Source: Tsuneonella flava (GTDB lineage: Bacteria > Pseudomonadota > Alphaproteobacteria > Sphingomonadales > Sphingomonadaceae). From it: 64,000 bases of DNA. The stretch lies in NCBI RefSeq assembly GCF_002870965.1, contig NZ_PHSO01000009.1:1-64000 (forward strand). The letters are read 5' to 3'. Positions 1-8,965 of the stretch are shown one piece after another; the first letter of the stretch is position 1, and the number at the start of each line of letters is the position of its first letter. The notes under the pieces are model-generated. The model ran no database searches. It was given only the letters and a program-made list of their open reading frames with translations, and was not told the DNA's origin. The translations under genes were made by a program, and so were the position numbers.

Positions 1-1
1 G

Positions 2-3000
2 CCGGTCAGCGGCAATGTGCTGACCAACGACAGCGATCCCGATGGCGATACGCTGAGTGTGACGAGCTTTACGGTGGCTGGCGACTCCGCCACCCATGCC
101 GCAGGCGATACCGTGACCATTGCCGGTGTCGGCACGATCACCATTGGCAGCACCGGTGCCTATACCTTCACGCCCGATGCCAACTGGAACGGCACGGTGC
201 CGACGATCACCTATACCGTCAGCGATGGCGAGGGCGGCAGCGATACTGCCGATCTCGATATCGTGGTCGATCCGGTGACCGATCTCACCGCGGCTGACGA
301 CAGCGCGACGACCGACGAAGACACGCCGGTCAACGGCAGCGTCGCAGGCAACGACAGCACGACCAGCGGCGGCACACTGACGTTCGAGAAAGCCAGCGAT
401 CCGTCGCACGGCGCGGTCGTATTCAACCCGGACGGGACATATACCTATACCCCGAATCCCAACTACAATGGGCCGGACAGCTTCACCTATACCGTGACCG
501 ATCCGGCATCGGGCGAAACGCTGACCCGCACGGTCGATATCACGGTGAACCCGATCAACGATGCACCGACGATTACGGGTAGTGATCAGTCTGGAGCTGT
601 GACCGAAGCGGGCAACCTCGACGATGGCACTCCGACGGCAGGCACGCCCGATGCAGAGGGGCAATTCCTCGCCAGCGATGTCGAAGCCGACACGTTGACA
701 TGGAGTGTCACCGGAACGCCCGATACGACTTATGGCCAGTTCAGCATCGATGCGTCGACTGGCGCGTGGACCTATGAACTGAACAACGCGCTGCCTGCAA
801 CGCAGGCGCTCAACGAAGGCGATAGCGTAGAACTGACCTATACGGTTCAGGTCAGTGATGGAAATGGCGGCACAACAACGCGCGATGTCGTCATCACTGT
901 TACGGGCACGAATGACGTGCCCGTTGCCGCTGCCGATACCGATGCCGTGACGGAATCGGGTGTCCTCGACGGAGGCAACATCGCGACTGCCGGGGTCGAT
1001 ACCGCTAATGGCAATGTCCTGACCAACGACAGCGATGTCGACGCTGGTGAAACGGCGACTTTGACGGTCAGCGAAGTGGGCTTCGGCAGTACGCCTGGCA
1101 CAGTCGGCTCAAGCCTGTCGGGCACTTACGGCACCCTGATGCTCTCCTCGAACGGCAATTATGTTTACTCGCTGGATAACATCAATTCTGACACGCAGGC
1201 TCTGAAGCAGGGGCAGTCGGTAACGGAAACATTCACTTACACCGTAGTGGATGCAAATGGCGCCTCAGACACCAGTACGCTGACGATAACTGTCACGGGC
1301 ACGAACGATCGCCCGGTCATCACATCCGATGCTGCTGCCGCGACCGGTGCGGTTATTGAGGCGGGGACCGGCGTAGGCGGCGACGCCACCGCAACCGGAA
1401 CTCTGATGGCATCCGATGTCGATACCGATGCGACGCAGACGTGGAGCATCGCGACCACCAACGGAACATACGGCACGATTTCAATCAATCCGTCCACCGG
1501 CGACTGGACCTATACCCTCGACGATACGCGTGCGGCGACGCAGGCGCTGAACAATAACGATATCGGAACCGACACCTTCACTGCCCGCGTCACCGATGAA
1601 TTCGGCGCCTATCGCGAACAGGTTATTACTATCAAGGTCACCGGGTCCAACGACGACCTGGCGGGGACGGAAGAGAACGCTACCGTGCCGCTGAACGAAG
1701 ACAGCACGGCCAGCGGATCCTTGCAAAGTTATGTCTCCGATGTGGACGACGTGATTAAACTCACTGGCTTCAGAGTCGATGCCAATGGCGATGATATAGC
1801 GGAAGACTATCTGCCGGGTGCGACGGTCTCGCTTACCGATGTGGACGGAAATCCGCGCGGTACGCTGACGATTGCCGAAAATGGCGACTACACGTTTACT
1901 CCGGCGACGAACTATTCCGGCACGGTTCCGACAGTGTCCTACACGATGGCGGAAACCACCGGTGGTTCGGGAACCGTGTCGCAAACCATCGAATTCGAGA
2001 TCACGCCGGTTGCCGATGCACCGACGATGGAAGCGAACAAGACAGTCAATACGACTGAAGACACAGCGCAATCGCTGGGTCTGGTCGTGCCGGGGATTAC
2101 CGACAGCGGCACCGGAACGGTCAATGGCGACAATCCGGAACGTTTGGGCGAAATCACGCTGACGATCGGCGGTCCGGGGGCCAGCGATGTCACCCTGTCC
2201 ACCGGTGCGACTGTGCTGACGCCGGTGGGCGGTCAGATCACAATCGTTCTGACCGATGTGGACCATGTCTCCAGCGTGCCGGCAGAAAATAACGCGTCGG
2301 GTATTTATTACCTTACGTCCACCGAATATGCGGCGCTGGTCGCCAATCCGACACCGGAAAGCGGGCAGGATTTCACCGTTACGGTGAGCGCCACCAGCTA
2401 CGAAGTCGATGGCAGCGGTGCGATTCTGACGGGCGTCGCCGGGGCCACCAGCACGCAGGTTATCGATGTCGATGTTCTGGCTGTAACCGATGGCGCGACA
2501 CTGACGATTGACGGTGGCAACAGCGTCAACATCGACAGTTCAGAGGATACGGTGATCGATCTGTCCGGGCGGTTTGCGGTGGCGCGTATCGATAGCGATG
2601 GCGCATCCGGCACCGACAACGACGGAAGCGAGCAGCATTGGTACGAAGTGTCGGGACTGCCGAACGGAACAGTGGTGACCATCAATGGTGTGGCCACAAC
2701 GATCAGTTCGGGAACCCCGGTTGCGATATCTGCGGCCTCCAATTCACTCTCCGCACCTACAATCACGATCAATCCGCCGCGCAATTTCAGCGGCAATCTG
2801 GAAGACGTGAGTATCACCCTCAAATCGCGTGATACGGACGGCGATTCTACCGGTACTATCGATACTGTTACCAGTTCGGTCGATCTCAACCTGTATATCG
2901 CACCGGTCGCGGGCGATGTGACGGCCAGCAATGTCACCACTGCGGAAGACACCGCTGTGGCGTTCCTTGCAGGGGTCCGCGTAACAGACACCGGATCGAG

Positions 3001-6000
3001 TGCGGGCAGTGAAGTGATCGATTCAGTCGCGTTCACTGTACCGACCGGCTGGGTAGTTACGCCGCCGACCAGTTCTGCCGGGTGGACATACGATCTCACC
3101 GGCAATGCAGCCACGATCACATTCGACAGCACACTAACCGAAGCGCAGCGCGAAGCTGTTCTGGATGCGTTTACGATCCAGCCGCCCGCAAACAGCAGTG
3201 CGGATACGACGATCGCGCTGTCGATTACCAGCACTGACAGCAACACGATCAACAGTGTGGATGTCAGCGATACCGAAACGGTTAGCCGCAATGTGAAGAT
3301 TACAGTCACTCCGGTTGCGGAACGGACCGATACCGATAGCGACAATGTCGGCGGCAACGATGTGACGATGATCGACGATCACGCCTATTCGGTCGCCGGC
3401 GAGGAAGATGCCTGGTTCGCGCTCGGCACGAATTACACCGGCACGTCGAATACGAGCGGTGGCTACGATCTGGTCACAGGCTGGTCGAATGCCGATGGCG
3501 ACGAATTTACTTATGCAGTTCTGACACCAACGCTGGCATCCGACACCCCGGCCGATAGTGTGATCGGAACCGAGTTCCGTTATTCTACCGATGGCGGATC
3601 GACCTGGATCACGCAGACATACGTGGGTGAACCGATATGGGTCGCTCAACAGTATCTCGATACCTTGCAGGTCAAACTGCCGGCCGATGTGGCAGGAACT
3701 CTGACTGTGGGCGTTCAGGCTGGCACTGTCGATTACGATGATGACGCGGATGTCGCCACGGCTCCGCTCAATCCACCGAAAGTCAGCGGTTCGGGTGTGA
3801 ATGTCGCAGTTAGCGGATCGGCAACGCTCTCGCTTATCAAGTTCGACCCGGTTGCCGATGCGGTGACGATGGCGCTCAATGGCCGTGCTTCCGGTGTGGA
3901 AGACAGCACGATTCCGCTGGCCATCAAGACAACCAGTTCGGATGCGTCGGAAACCTTCAATCTGACCATTTCGGACATTCCTGTTGGCGCGACTGTCACT
4001 TACGGGACAGGGTCAGGGGCGATGACTTTCCTCTCCGAAACTGGAAAAACCAGTTTCGAAATTACGGATTTCAGCAACAGCACTCCGCTTTCGATTACAC
4101 CGCCGCTCAACAGCAATGACGATTTTCAGCTCACAGTGAGCGCGGTGTCGGTCGATGGTCCTTCGACATCGGCACCTGTATCGCGGACTATCGATGTTTC
4201 GGTGACCGGCGTTGCCGATGTTGCAACGATTACGTTGCCAGTTGTTGAATACACGACGACCGAAGCCGCTCTGGATTCAGGGAATCACCGCACTGCGCTG
4301 AGCGATGTGATAACCGGAGTTGCATCGAACGATGGCGACGGTTCGGAAGCTACCACACTGCGGATCACAGGCCTTGCCGAAGACTTCAACGTAGTCGGCG
4401 CGACTATGGTGGTGTCGGGCACGGGCGCAGAACGTGTGTGGGTCGTATCGGCCAGCAATCTGGCGAACGTTTCGATTGAAACGCCGCCGAATTACAGCGG
4501 GACGGTCGGTTTCAAGGTGGCCGCGGTCACAACAGAAAACGACGGCGATTCCCGCACTGGCGACCTTGTCGATGTGAGCTTTACCGTCACACCTTCGCCC
4601 GAAGCAGTGATTACAGACAGTGCTACGCTGGTCGAAGATCAGGTGACCGCGCTTAATCTGGCGATTGTCCAGCAGGGCGGGGATGACAACGAAGCGCTGG
4701 GCCAGGTCTATATCGCGCAGAATTATGCCACCGGCGCTGACTACACCCTCTATCTGGGCGGCGTGCCGATCGAAAACGCAGGGTTGGCGACGACCAACAT
4801 CTCCGGTGTCGAATACTACGTTGTACCGGCCGCGCAGGTGTCGGATCTGGGAGCCCTGGGCGCCGCAAACCTCGATGGAAGTCTCGGTACGCTCGACTTC
4901 CTTTACGAGGTTATCGATCCGTCGAACGACGGAACGCTTGCACCTGTGACCGAAACCAAGTCCGGTTCGCTTACATTGTCTGCCAGCCCGGTAACCGATC
5001 CAATCGATGCATCGATTACCGGTATCAATCTGACAACGGCGACAGGTTCGACAGCGGACAACGTTGCTGGCGACGATGCCTTGCCCGACACCGCTACAGT
5101 CACCGGCAGAGGCGCGGTGGTTGTGAACATGCATGTGGATTCCGCCGATATCGACGGAAGCGAGCATCTGGTGCGTATTCTGATCGATGGTGTTCCCGAT
5201 GGCGTGACCGTGACCGGCGCGTCGCAAATCGGTGCTGGCAGTTGGTTGCTGGTTTACGAAGCGGGCGACTCAATCTCGATCGGTTCGGGCGGAATAGACG
5301 TGCCGGTCGAATTCGTCGTCGGGATCGGCGCGGGCGATGGCACTGCAAATATCTCGATGACTGCGCTGGCGCAGGATCAGGGGCAGTCGCCAAACACACC
5401 GGCAGGTATCGAAACCGATTCCGTGTCATGGACGTTGAATACCGATCTCGGCACCGGTGGCGAATTCGCGCCGCCAACTATCGATGATTGGAGTTACAAC
5501 GGCACGCCCGGTACGGAAGATACCGTCTTTGCTCTGGGCGATGTGATCGATTCCGCTGTGTCCGTTGCGGATACCGGGCTCGATTACAGTTACACCGTCA
5601 CACTGACCGATCTGCCACCGGGCAGCGTCGTTACCGGAATGACGCTGACAACAATCGGTGGTGTGCCGACATGGACTGCCACGACTACGGTTCCGGCCGG
5701 GAGCGACAGTCAGGTGGCGCTCGATGCTCTGTTGGATGGGATCACTGTCACACCTCCGGCAGACAGCAACGACAATAACGCCAGCTTCGCATTCGATGCC
5801 AAGCTGATGGCATCTGTCGTCGGCGGGCCGAGTGTTGAGGCTGACGAGCGTGCGGAAATGCCGGTTACTCCGGTGACGGACGAAGCCGCCATTTCCATCG
5901 CAGTTGCCGGTGTGGACGAAGGCACCGACAGCGTTGTTGCAACGATTGCAGTCAGCGATCCGGCAGATGGCGCGTTCGGCCAGATCGTGGACGGCAAAGT

Positions 6001-7525
6001 CTATGTTCAGGTCGCAACCACCAATAATGACGGTGGCACGGTAACCGATGCAGGCGGGCTGGAAGTTCCGCTGACCACTGTGACCGGCGTGGCCGGTGTG
6101 CCCGATGGCGATTACTATGTCCTCGATGTCGGCACCGACGGCGGAGCGGTAGAACTCACCTACACCGCCGCGACCGGAGACACGCTGGTTCCGGGCGATG
6201 TAACGTTCACGGCTATCGCGCAGACGCAGGAAGTCGGTGCCGCCAATATCGAAACGGCATCGAGTTCCGGCACAGCAGTGGTCGAAATCGCCAACAACGG
6301 CGTGACGGTTACCAGTCAGCCCGTCGTAGGTGACGAATCCGATGCCGCTGACAAGACCAATGCGATCGAGTTGAGCGGTCTGTCGGTTGCGCTGAATGAC
6401 AACGATGGATCGGAAACGATTCAGTCGATCCTGCTGGCGGGCGTGCCGGTCGGGTTCCTGCTCTATGTCGGGAACAGCGCCGGGGACGCGACTCTGGCGG
6501 ATCAGGCATCGAACGCCGGTGGCGATGGTGTCACCAACACCTGGGTGCTGTCTTCCGACGGGGAATTGCCTCCTTATGTGGCGATCCTGCCTGCGCCAAA
6601 CTGGAGCGGGACACTATCCGATCTGGCATTGGTAGTGGAATCGGGTGAAACCACTCTGGATACTGTGCGTGTGGACACGGTCCCGCTGGACGTGTTCACT
6701 GTGAATGCCGTTGCCAACGGTCTGACCATCGATCCCACTCTGTCTTTCGGTAACGAAGGCAGCATTATCGATCTGAATCTCAACGCTGCGATGGCGGATG
6801 CTGTTGCCGCAAGCGCAGCTGTTGCAGATGAGAGCACGGAAACGACTACCCTGCAGCTCACCGGTCTGGGCGAATTCGCGGCGTTTTATATCGGTAGCGA
6901 CCTGATTGCCGGTGTAACCTATGACTCAGCGACCGACACCTACACCATAACCGGTCTTTCGCAGGACGATCTGGACGATCTCGGCTTCGTTCAGGCTGAA
7001 TCGGCGCTGGTCGATCAGGATAATACTACTGCGGGTACTCAGATTGAGGTGACGGCGTGGACGGTGGAAAGCGGCAACGGCGCAGAGTCTGCCCATGTCA
7101 CCGATATGATGACGCTGGCAGTGACCCCCACTATGTCCACGACCGGAAATGACAATCTGATCTGGGATGGTGAGGCGATCAATGGGCGGGCCGGGATCGA
7201 CACCGTTGCTCTGCGTTATGGCGAAAATCTGGACCATAGCGATCTCGCCAGTCTGTTGCAGAATGTCGAAGTGCTCGATCTGTCGGTTTCCGGCGGCAAC
7301 AGCATAACCGGCGGCCTTTCGATCTCCGACGTGCTGTCGATCACCGGATCGAACACCGGCACACTGACTATCGAGGGAGATGCGGAAGATTCGGTCGAAC
7401 TGTCCAGCGCAGACGATTGGACGACCAACGGTATCGTGAACAACGGTCACCTCATTTACACCAGCACATCTTCGGGTGTTTCGCTGTCGATCGACGAGGA
7501 CATTCATGTGTCTTACGCAGCTTGA
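2..7525 (+). CDS. giant repeat-rich secreted adhesin (LapA/RTX-like), 5' end outside window
   Basis: Reading frame is open from the left edge, so the N-terminus is missing; about 2507 residues are visible. The protein is rich in Asp, Thr, Ser, Gly and Val and I see no cysteine in it, as expected for type I secreted, calcium-stabilised adhesins. Three VCBS-type units lie at roughly nt 560-1660 (motifs such as VTGTNDVP and TQALNEGDSV). Cadherin/Big-like units follow, with recurring YTFTP, PPNYSGT and DGSE signatures. The C-terminus (GNDNL, INGRAGIDTV, then a hydrophobic Leu-rich stretch) resembles a type I secretion signal region with one RTX-like turn. The next three genes encode a complete type I exporter, so this is its likely substrate, acting at the cell surface in adhesion or biofilm. 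The ligand cannot be told. Confidence 0.88.
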   Translation, partial: PVSGNVLTNDSDPDGDTLSVTSFTVAGDSATHAAGDTVTIAGVGTITIGSTGAYTFTPDANWNGTVPTITYTVSDGEGGSDTADLDIVVDPVTDLTAADDSATTDEDTPVNGSVAGNDSTTSGGTLTFEKASDPSHGAVVFNPDGTYTYTPNPNYNGPDSFTYTVTDPASGETLTRTVDITVNPINDAPTITGSDQSGAVTEAGNLDDGTPTAGTPDAEGQFLASDVEADTLTWSVTGTPDTTYGQFSIDASTGAWTYELNNALPATQALNEGDSVELTYTVQVSDGNGGTTTRDVVITVTGTNDVPVAAADTDAVTESGVLDGGNIATAGVDTANGNVLTNDSDVDAGETATLTVSEVGFGSTPGTVGSSLSGTYGTLMLSSNGNYVYSLDNINSDTQALKQGQSVTETFTYTVVDANGASDTSTLTITVTGTNDRPVITSDAAAATGAVIEAGTGVGGDATATGTLMASDVDTDATQTWSIATTNGTYGTISINPSTGDWTYTLDDTRAATQALNNNDIGTDTFTARVTDEFGAYREQVITIKVTGSNDDLAGTEENATVPLNEDSTASGSLQSYVSDVDDVIKLTGFRVDANGDDIAEDYLPGATVSLTDVDGNPRGTLTIAENGDYTFTPATNYSGTVPTVSYTMAETTGGSGTVSQTIEFEITPVADAPTMEANKTVNTTEDTAQSLGLVVPGITDSGTGTVNGDNPERLGEITLTIGGPGASDVTLSTGATVLTPVGGQITIVLTDVDHVSSVPAENNASGIYYLTSTEYAALVANPTPESGQDFTVTVSATSYEVDGSGAILTGVAGATSTQVIDVDVLAVTDGATLTIDGGNSVNIDSSEDTVIDLSGRFAVARIDSDGASGTDNDGSEQHWYEVSGLPNGTVVTINGVATTISSGTPVAISAASNSLSAPTITINPPRNFSGNLEDVSITLKSRDTDGDSTGTIDTVTSSVDLNLYIAPVAGDVTASNVTTAEDTAVAFLAGVRVTDTGSSAGSEVIDSVAFTVPTGWVVTPPTSSAGWTYDLTGNAATITFDSTLTEAQREAVLDAFTIQPPANSSADTTIALSITSTDSNTINSVDVSDTETVSRNVKITVTPVAERTDTDSDNVGGNDVTMIDDHAYSVAGEEDAWFALGTNYTGTSNTSGGYDLVTGWSNADGDEFTYAVLTPTLASDTPADSVIGTEFRYSTDGGSTWITQTYVGEPIWVAQQYLDTLQVKLPADVAGTLTVGVQAGTVDYDDDADVATAPLNPPKVSGSGVNVAVSGSATLSLIKFDPVADAVTMALNGRASGVEDSTIPLAIKTTSSDASETFNLTISDIPVGATVTYGTGSGAMTFLSETGKTSFEITDFSNSTPLSITPPLNSNDDFQLTVSAVSVDGPSTSAPVSRTIDVSVTGVADVATITLPVVEYTTTEAALDSGNHRTALSDVITGVASNDGDGSEATTLRITGLAEDFNVVGATMVVSGTGAERVWVVSASNLANVSIETPPNYSGTVGFKVAAVTTENDGDSRTGDLVDVSFTVTPSPEAVITDSATLVEDQVTALNLAIVQQGGDDNEALGQVYIAQNYATGADYTLYLGGVPIENAGLATTNISGVEYYVVPAAQVSDLGALGAANLDGSLGTLDFLYEVIDPSNDGTLAPVTETKSGSLTLSASPVTDPIDASITGINLTTATGSTADNVAGDDALPDTATVTGRGAVVVNMHVDSADIDGSEHLVRILIDGVPDGVTVTGASQIGAGSWLLVYEAGDSISIGSGGIDVPVEFVVGIGAGDGTANISMTALAQDQGQSPNTPAGIETDSVSWTLNTDLGTGGEFAPPTIDDWSYNGTPGTEDTVFALGDVIDSAVSVADTGLDYSYTVTLTDLPPGSVVTGMTLTTIGGVPTWTATTTVPAGSDSQVALDALLDGITVTPPADSNDNNASFAFDAKLMASVVGGPSVEADERAEMPVTPVTDEAAISIAVAGVDEGTDSVVATIAVSDPADGAFGQIVDGKVYVQVATTNNDGGTVTDAGGLEVPLTTVTGVAGVPDGDYYVLDVGTDGGAVELTYTAATGDTLVPGDVTFTAIAQTQEVGAANIETASSSGTAVVEIANNGVTVTSQPVVGDESDAADKTNAIELSGLSVALNDNDGSETIQSILLAGVPVGFLLYVGNSAGDATLADQASNAGGDGVTNTWVLSSDGELPPYVAILPAPNWSGTLSDLALVVESGETTLDTVRVDTVPLDVFTVNAVANGLTIDPTLSFGNEGSIIDLNLNAAMADAVAASAAVADESTETTTLQLTGLGEFAAFYIGSDLIAGVTYDSATDTYTITGLSQDDLDDLGFVQAESALVDQDNTTAGTQIEVTAWTVESGNGAESAHVTDMMTLAVTPTMSTTGNDNLIWDGEAINGRAGIDTVALRYGENLDHSDLASLLQNVEVLDLSVSGGNSITGGLSISDVLSITGSNTGTLTIEGDAEDSVELSSADDWTTNGIVNNGHLIYTSTSSGVSLSIDEDIHVSYAA

Positions 7526-7539
7526 CGGTGCCAGATACA

Positions 7540-7573
7540 CAGCTCGCCTGCCGCATGTACGACAGGCGAGCTG
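7540..7573. terminator. perfect 11-bp inverted repeat between adhesin and TolC-like gene
   Basis: CAGCTCGCCTG (7540-7550) is the exact reverse complement of CAGGCGAGCTG (7563-7573), with a 12-nt loop. It begins 15 nt after the adhesin stop and ends 21 nt before the next start. No T-tract follows, so it may be a partial terminator, an mRNA processing or stability element, or an attenuator that lowers exporter expression relative to the adhesin. Confidence 0.55.
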
Positions 7574-7594
7574 GCTGAGCGGCGGACAGCCACT

Positions 7595-8965
7595 GTGATA
7601 TTTGGTTTGCTTCATTCAGCGCCCGGTTATCGGGTGTTGGCGATGGTCGCGGCCGGGGGATTGCCTCTGGCCGCTACTGTGCCTGCCGACGCACAAATCG
7701 CGTCGCCTGCCGAACCGATGGATATGACTCAGGCCGTTCAGGCGGCGGTGCGCGTGCATCCGAGCATCCGCGGGGCACGTGCTCAGGAACGACAGGCAGC
7801 TGAAGGAGTGGAGGCGGCAAAGGCAGGATATCGCCCGCAAGTCACCGGGGGCGTTGAAAGCCAGATCAATACTTACCGCAACAGCAGCTACGATTCTCGC
7901 TACGTCTATACCGCCACGCTCAATGCATCGCAGATGCTGTACGATTTCGGTAAGGTCGCCGGGGCAAAGAGACAGGCGCAAGCGGGCGTTCGGGCAAGCG
8001 AAGCGCAAGTTCAGCTCGCGATGGACGAGATTATCGCCAGAACCGCGCAGGCGTGGGTCGATGCGCGCACGCAGCAAACGCTGGTGCAGATCGCCCGCGA
8101 GCAACTGGATGCTGTAACGTATATCAGGGGGCTGGTGCGGGAGCGGGTCGAGAAAGGTGCGACTTCGCGGTCCGATCTCGAACAGGCCAATTCTCGCCTC
8201 GATTCACTGCAATCGATGCTTCTTGCTGCGGAGGCGGACGCGCAGCGGGCCCGTCTCACACTGATGCATCTGACCGGGCAGATCGCGCCGGTGGCGATCA
8301 AAGGCGACATCCCTGCTTTCCTGCAAAACGAAGCGTGCGAGGTGACTGCCGATGCCGATACCCCCGCCGTGCGCGTAGCGGAGGCGCAGCTCGACGATGC
8401 TCAGGCGCAGCTCGATATCGCTAAGGCGGAACGCCTGCCGACTGTGTCGCTCGATGGCAGCGTGGGATACGCGCTGACTAACGGATCGCGCCTGTATGGC
8501 GAATACCGGACCACGGGCCAGTTCGGCGTGAACTTTTCGATGCCACTGTATCAGGGCGGCGCGGCCGGCGCACGGGAGCGCGGGGCGGAGTACCAGTTGC
8601 GCGCCTACGAAGACGCTGTTCGTCAGGCCCGGCTGGAAGAACGGCAAGGCCTGGCCGATGCACGGGCGCAGGCAGCGGGATGGGCATCGCGGGCACCTGT
8701 CATGGAAACCCGCGTGAACAGTATCGACGCCACCCGCGATCTCTATCGGCAGCAGTATCTGGAGCTGGGCACGCGATCGCTGCTCGATCTGCTGAACGCG
8801 GAACAGGAATATTACAGCGCCCGCGTCGATCAGGCACAGGGTCTGTATGCCCAATATCGGCTGGCGGTGCAGTGCCTCTATCACAGCGACAGGTTACGTA
8901 GCGCGTTTGGAGTGGATCAGGCATCCGTTGAACCGGCGCCCGATTTTGTGGGGCCAGTTCAATGA
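7595..8965 (+). CDS. TolC-family outer membrane channel of type I secretion system (LapE-like)
   Basis: 456 residues, the usual TolC-family length. It begins at a GTG preceded by a GGCGGA stretch. A signal peptide ends near PADAQIASP, and the mature protein has the two-fold helical repeat of outer membrane efflux proteins (AVQAAVRVHPSIRGARAQ near the N-terminus; LGTRSLLDLLNAEQEYYSAR in the second half). It should form the trimeric outer membrane duct of the exporter encoded immediately downstream. Its stop overlaps the next start (ATGA at 8962-8965), indicating translational coupling. The short distance from the adhesin stop suggests one transcription unit, possibly modulated by the intervening hairpin. 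Confidence 0.92.
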   Translation: MIFGLLHSAPGYRVLAMVAAGGLPLAATVPADAQIASPAEPMDMTQAVQAAVRVHPSIRGARAQERQAAEGVEAAKAGYRPQVTGGVESQINTYRNSSYDSRYVYTATLNASQMLYDFGKVAGAKRQAQAGVRASEAQVQLAMDEIIARTAQAWVDARTQQTLVQIAREQLDAVTYIRGLVRERVEKGATSRSDLEQANSRLDSLQSMLLAAEADAQRARLTLMHLTGQIAPVAIKGDIPAFLQNEACEVTADADTPAVRVAEAQLDDAQAQLDIAKAERLPTVSLDGSVGYALTNGSRLYGEYRTTGQFGVNFSMPLYQGGAAGARERGAEYQLRAYEDAVRQARLEERQGLADARAQAAGWASRAPVMETRVNSIDATRDLYRQQYLELGTRSLLDLLNAEQEYYSARVDQAQGLYAQYRLAVQCLYHSDRLRSAFGVDQASVEPAPDFVGPVQ

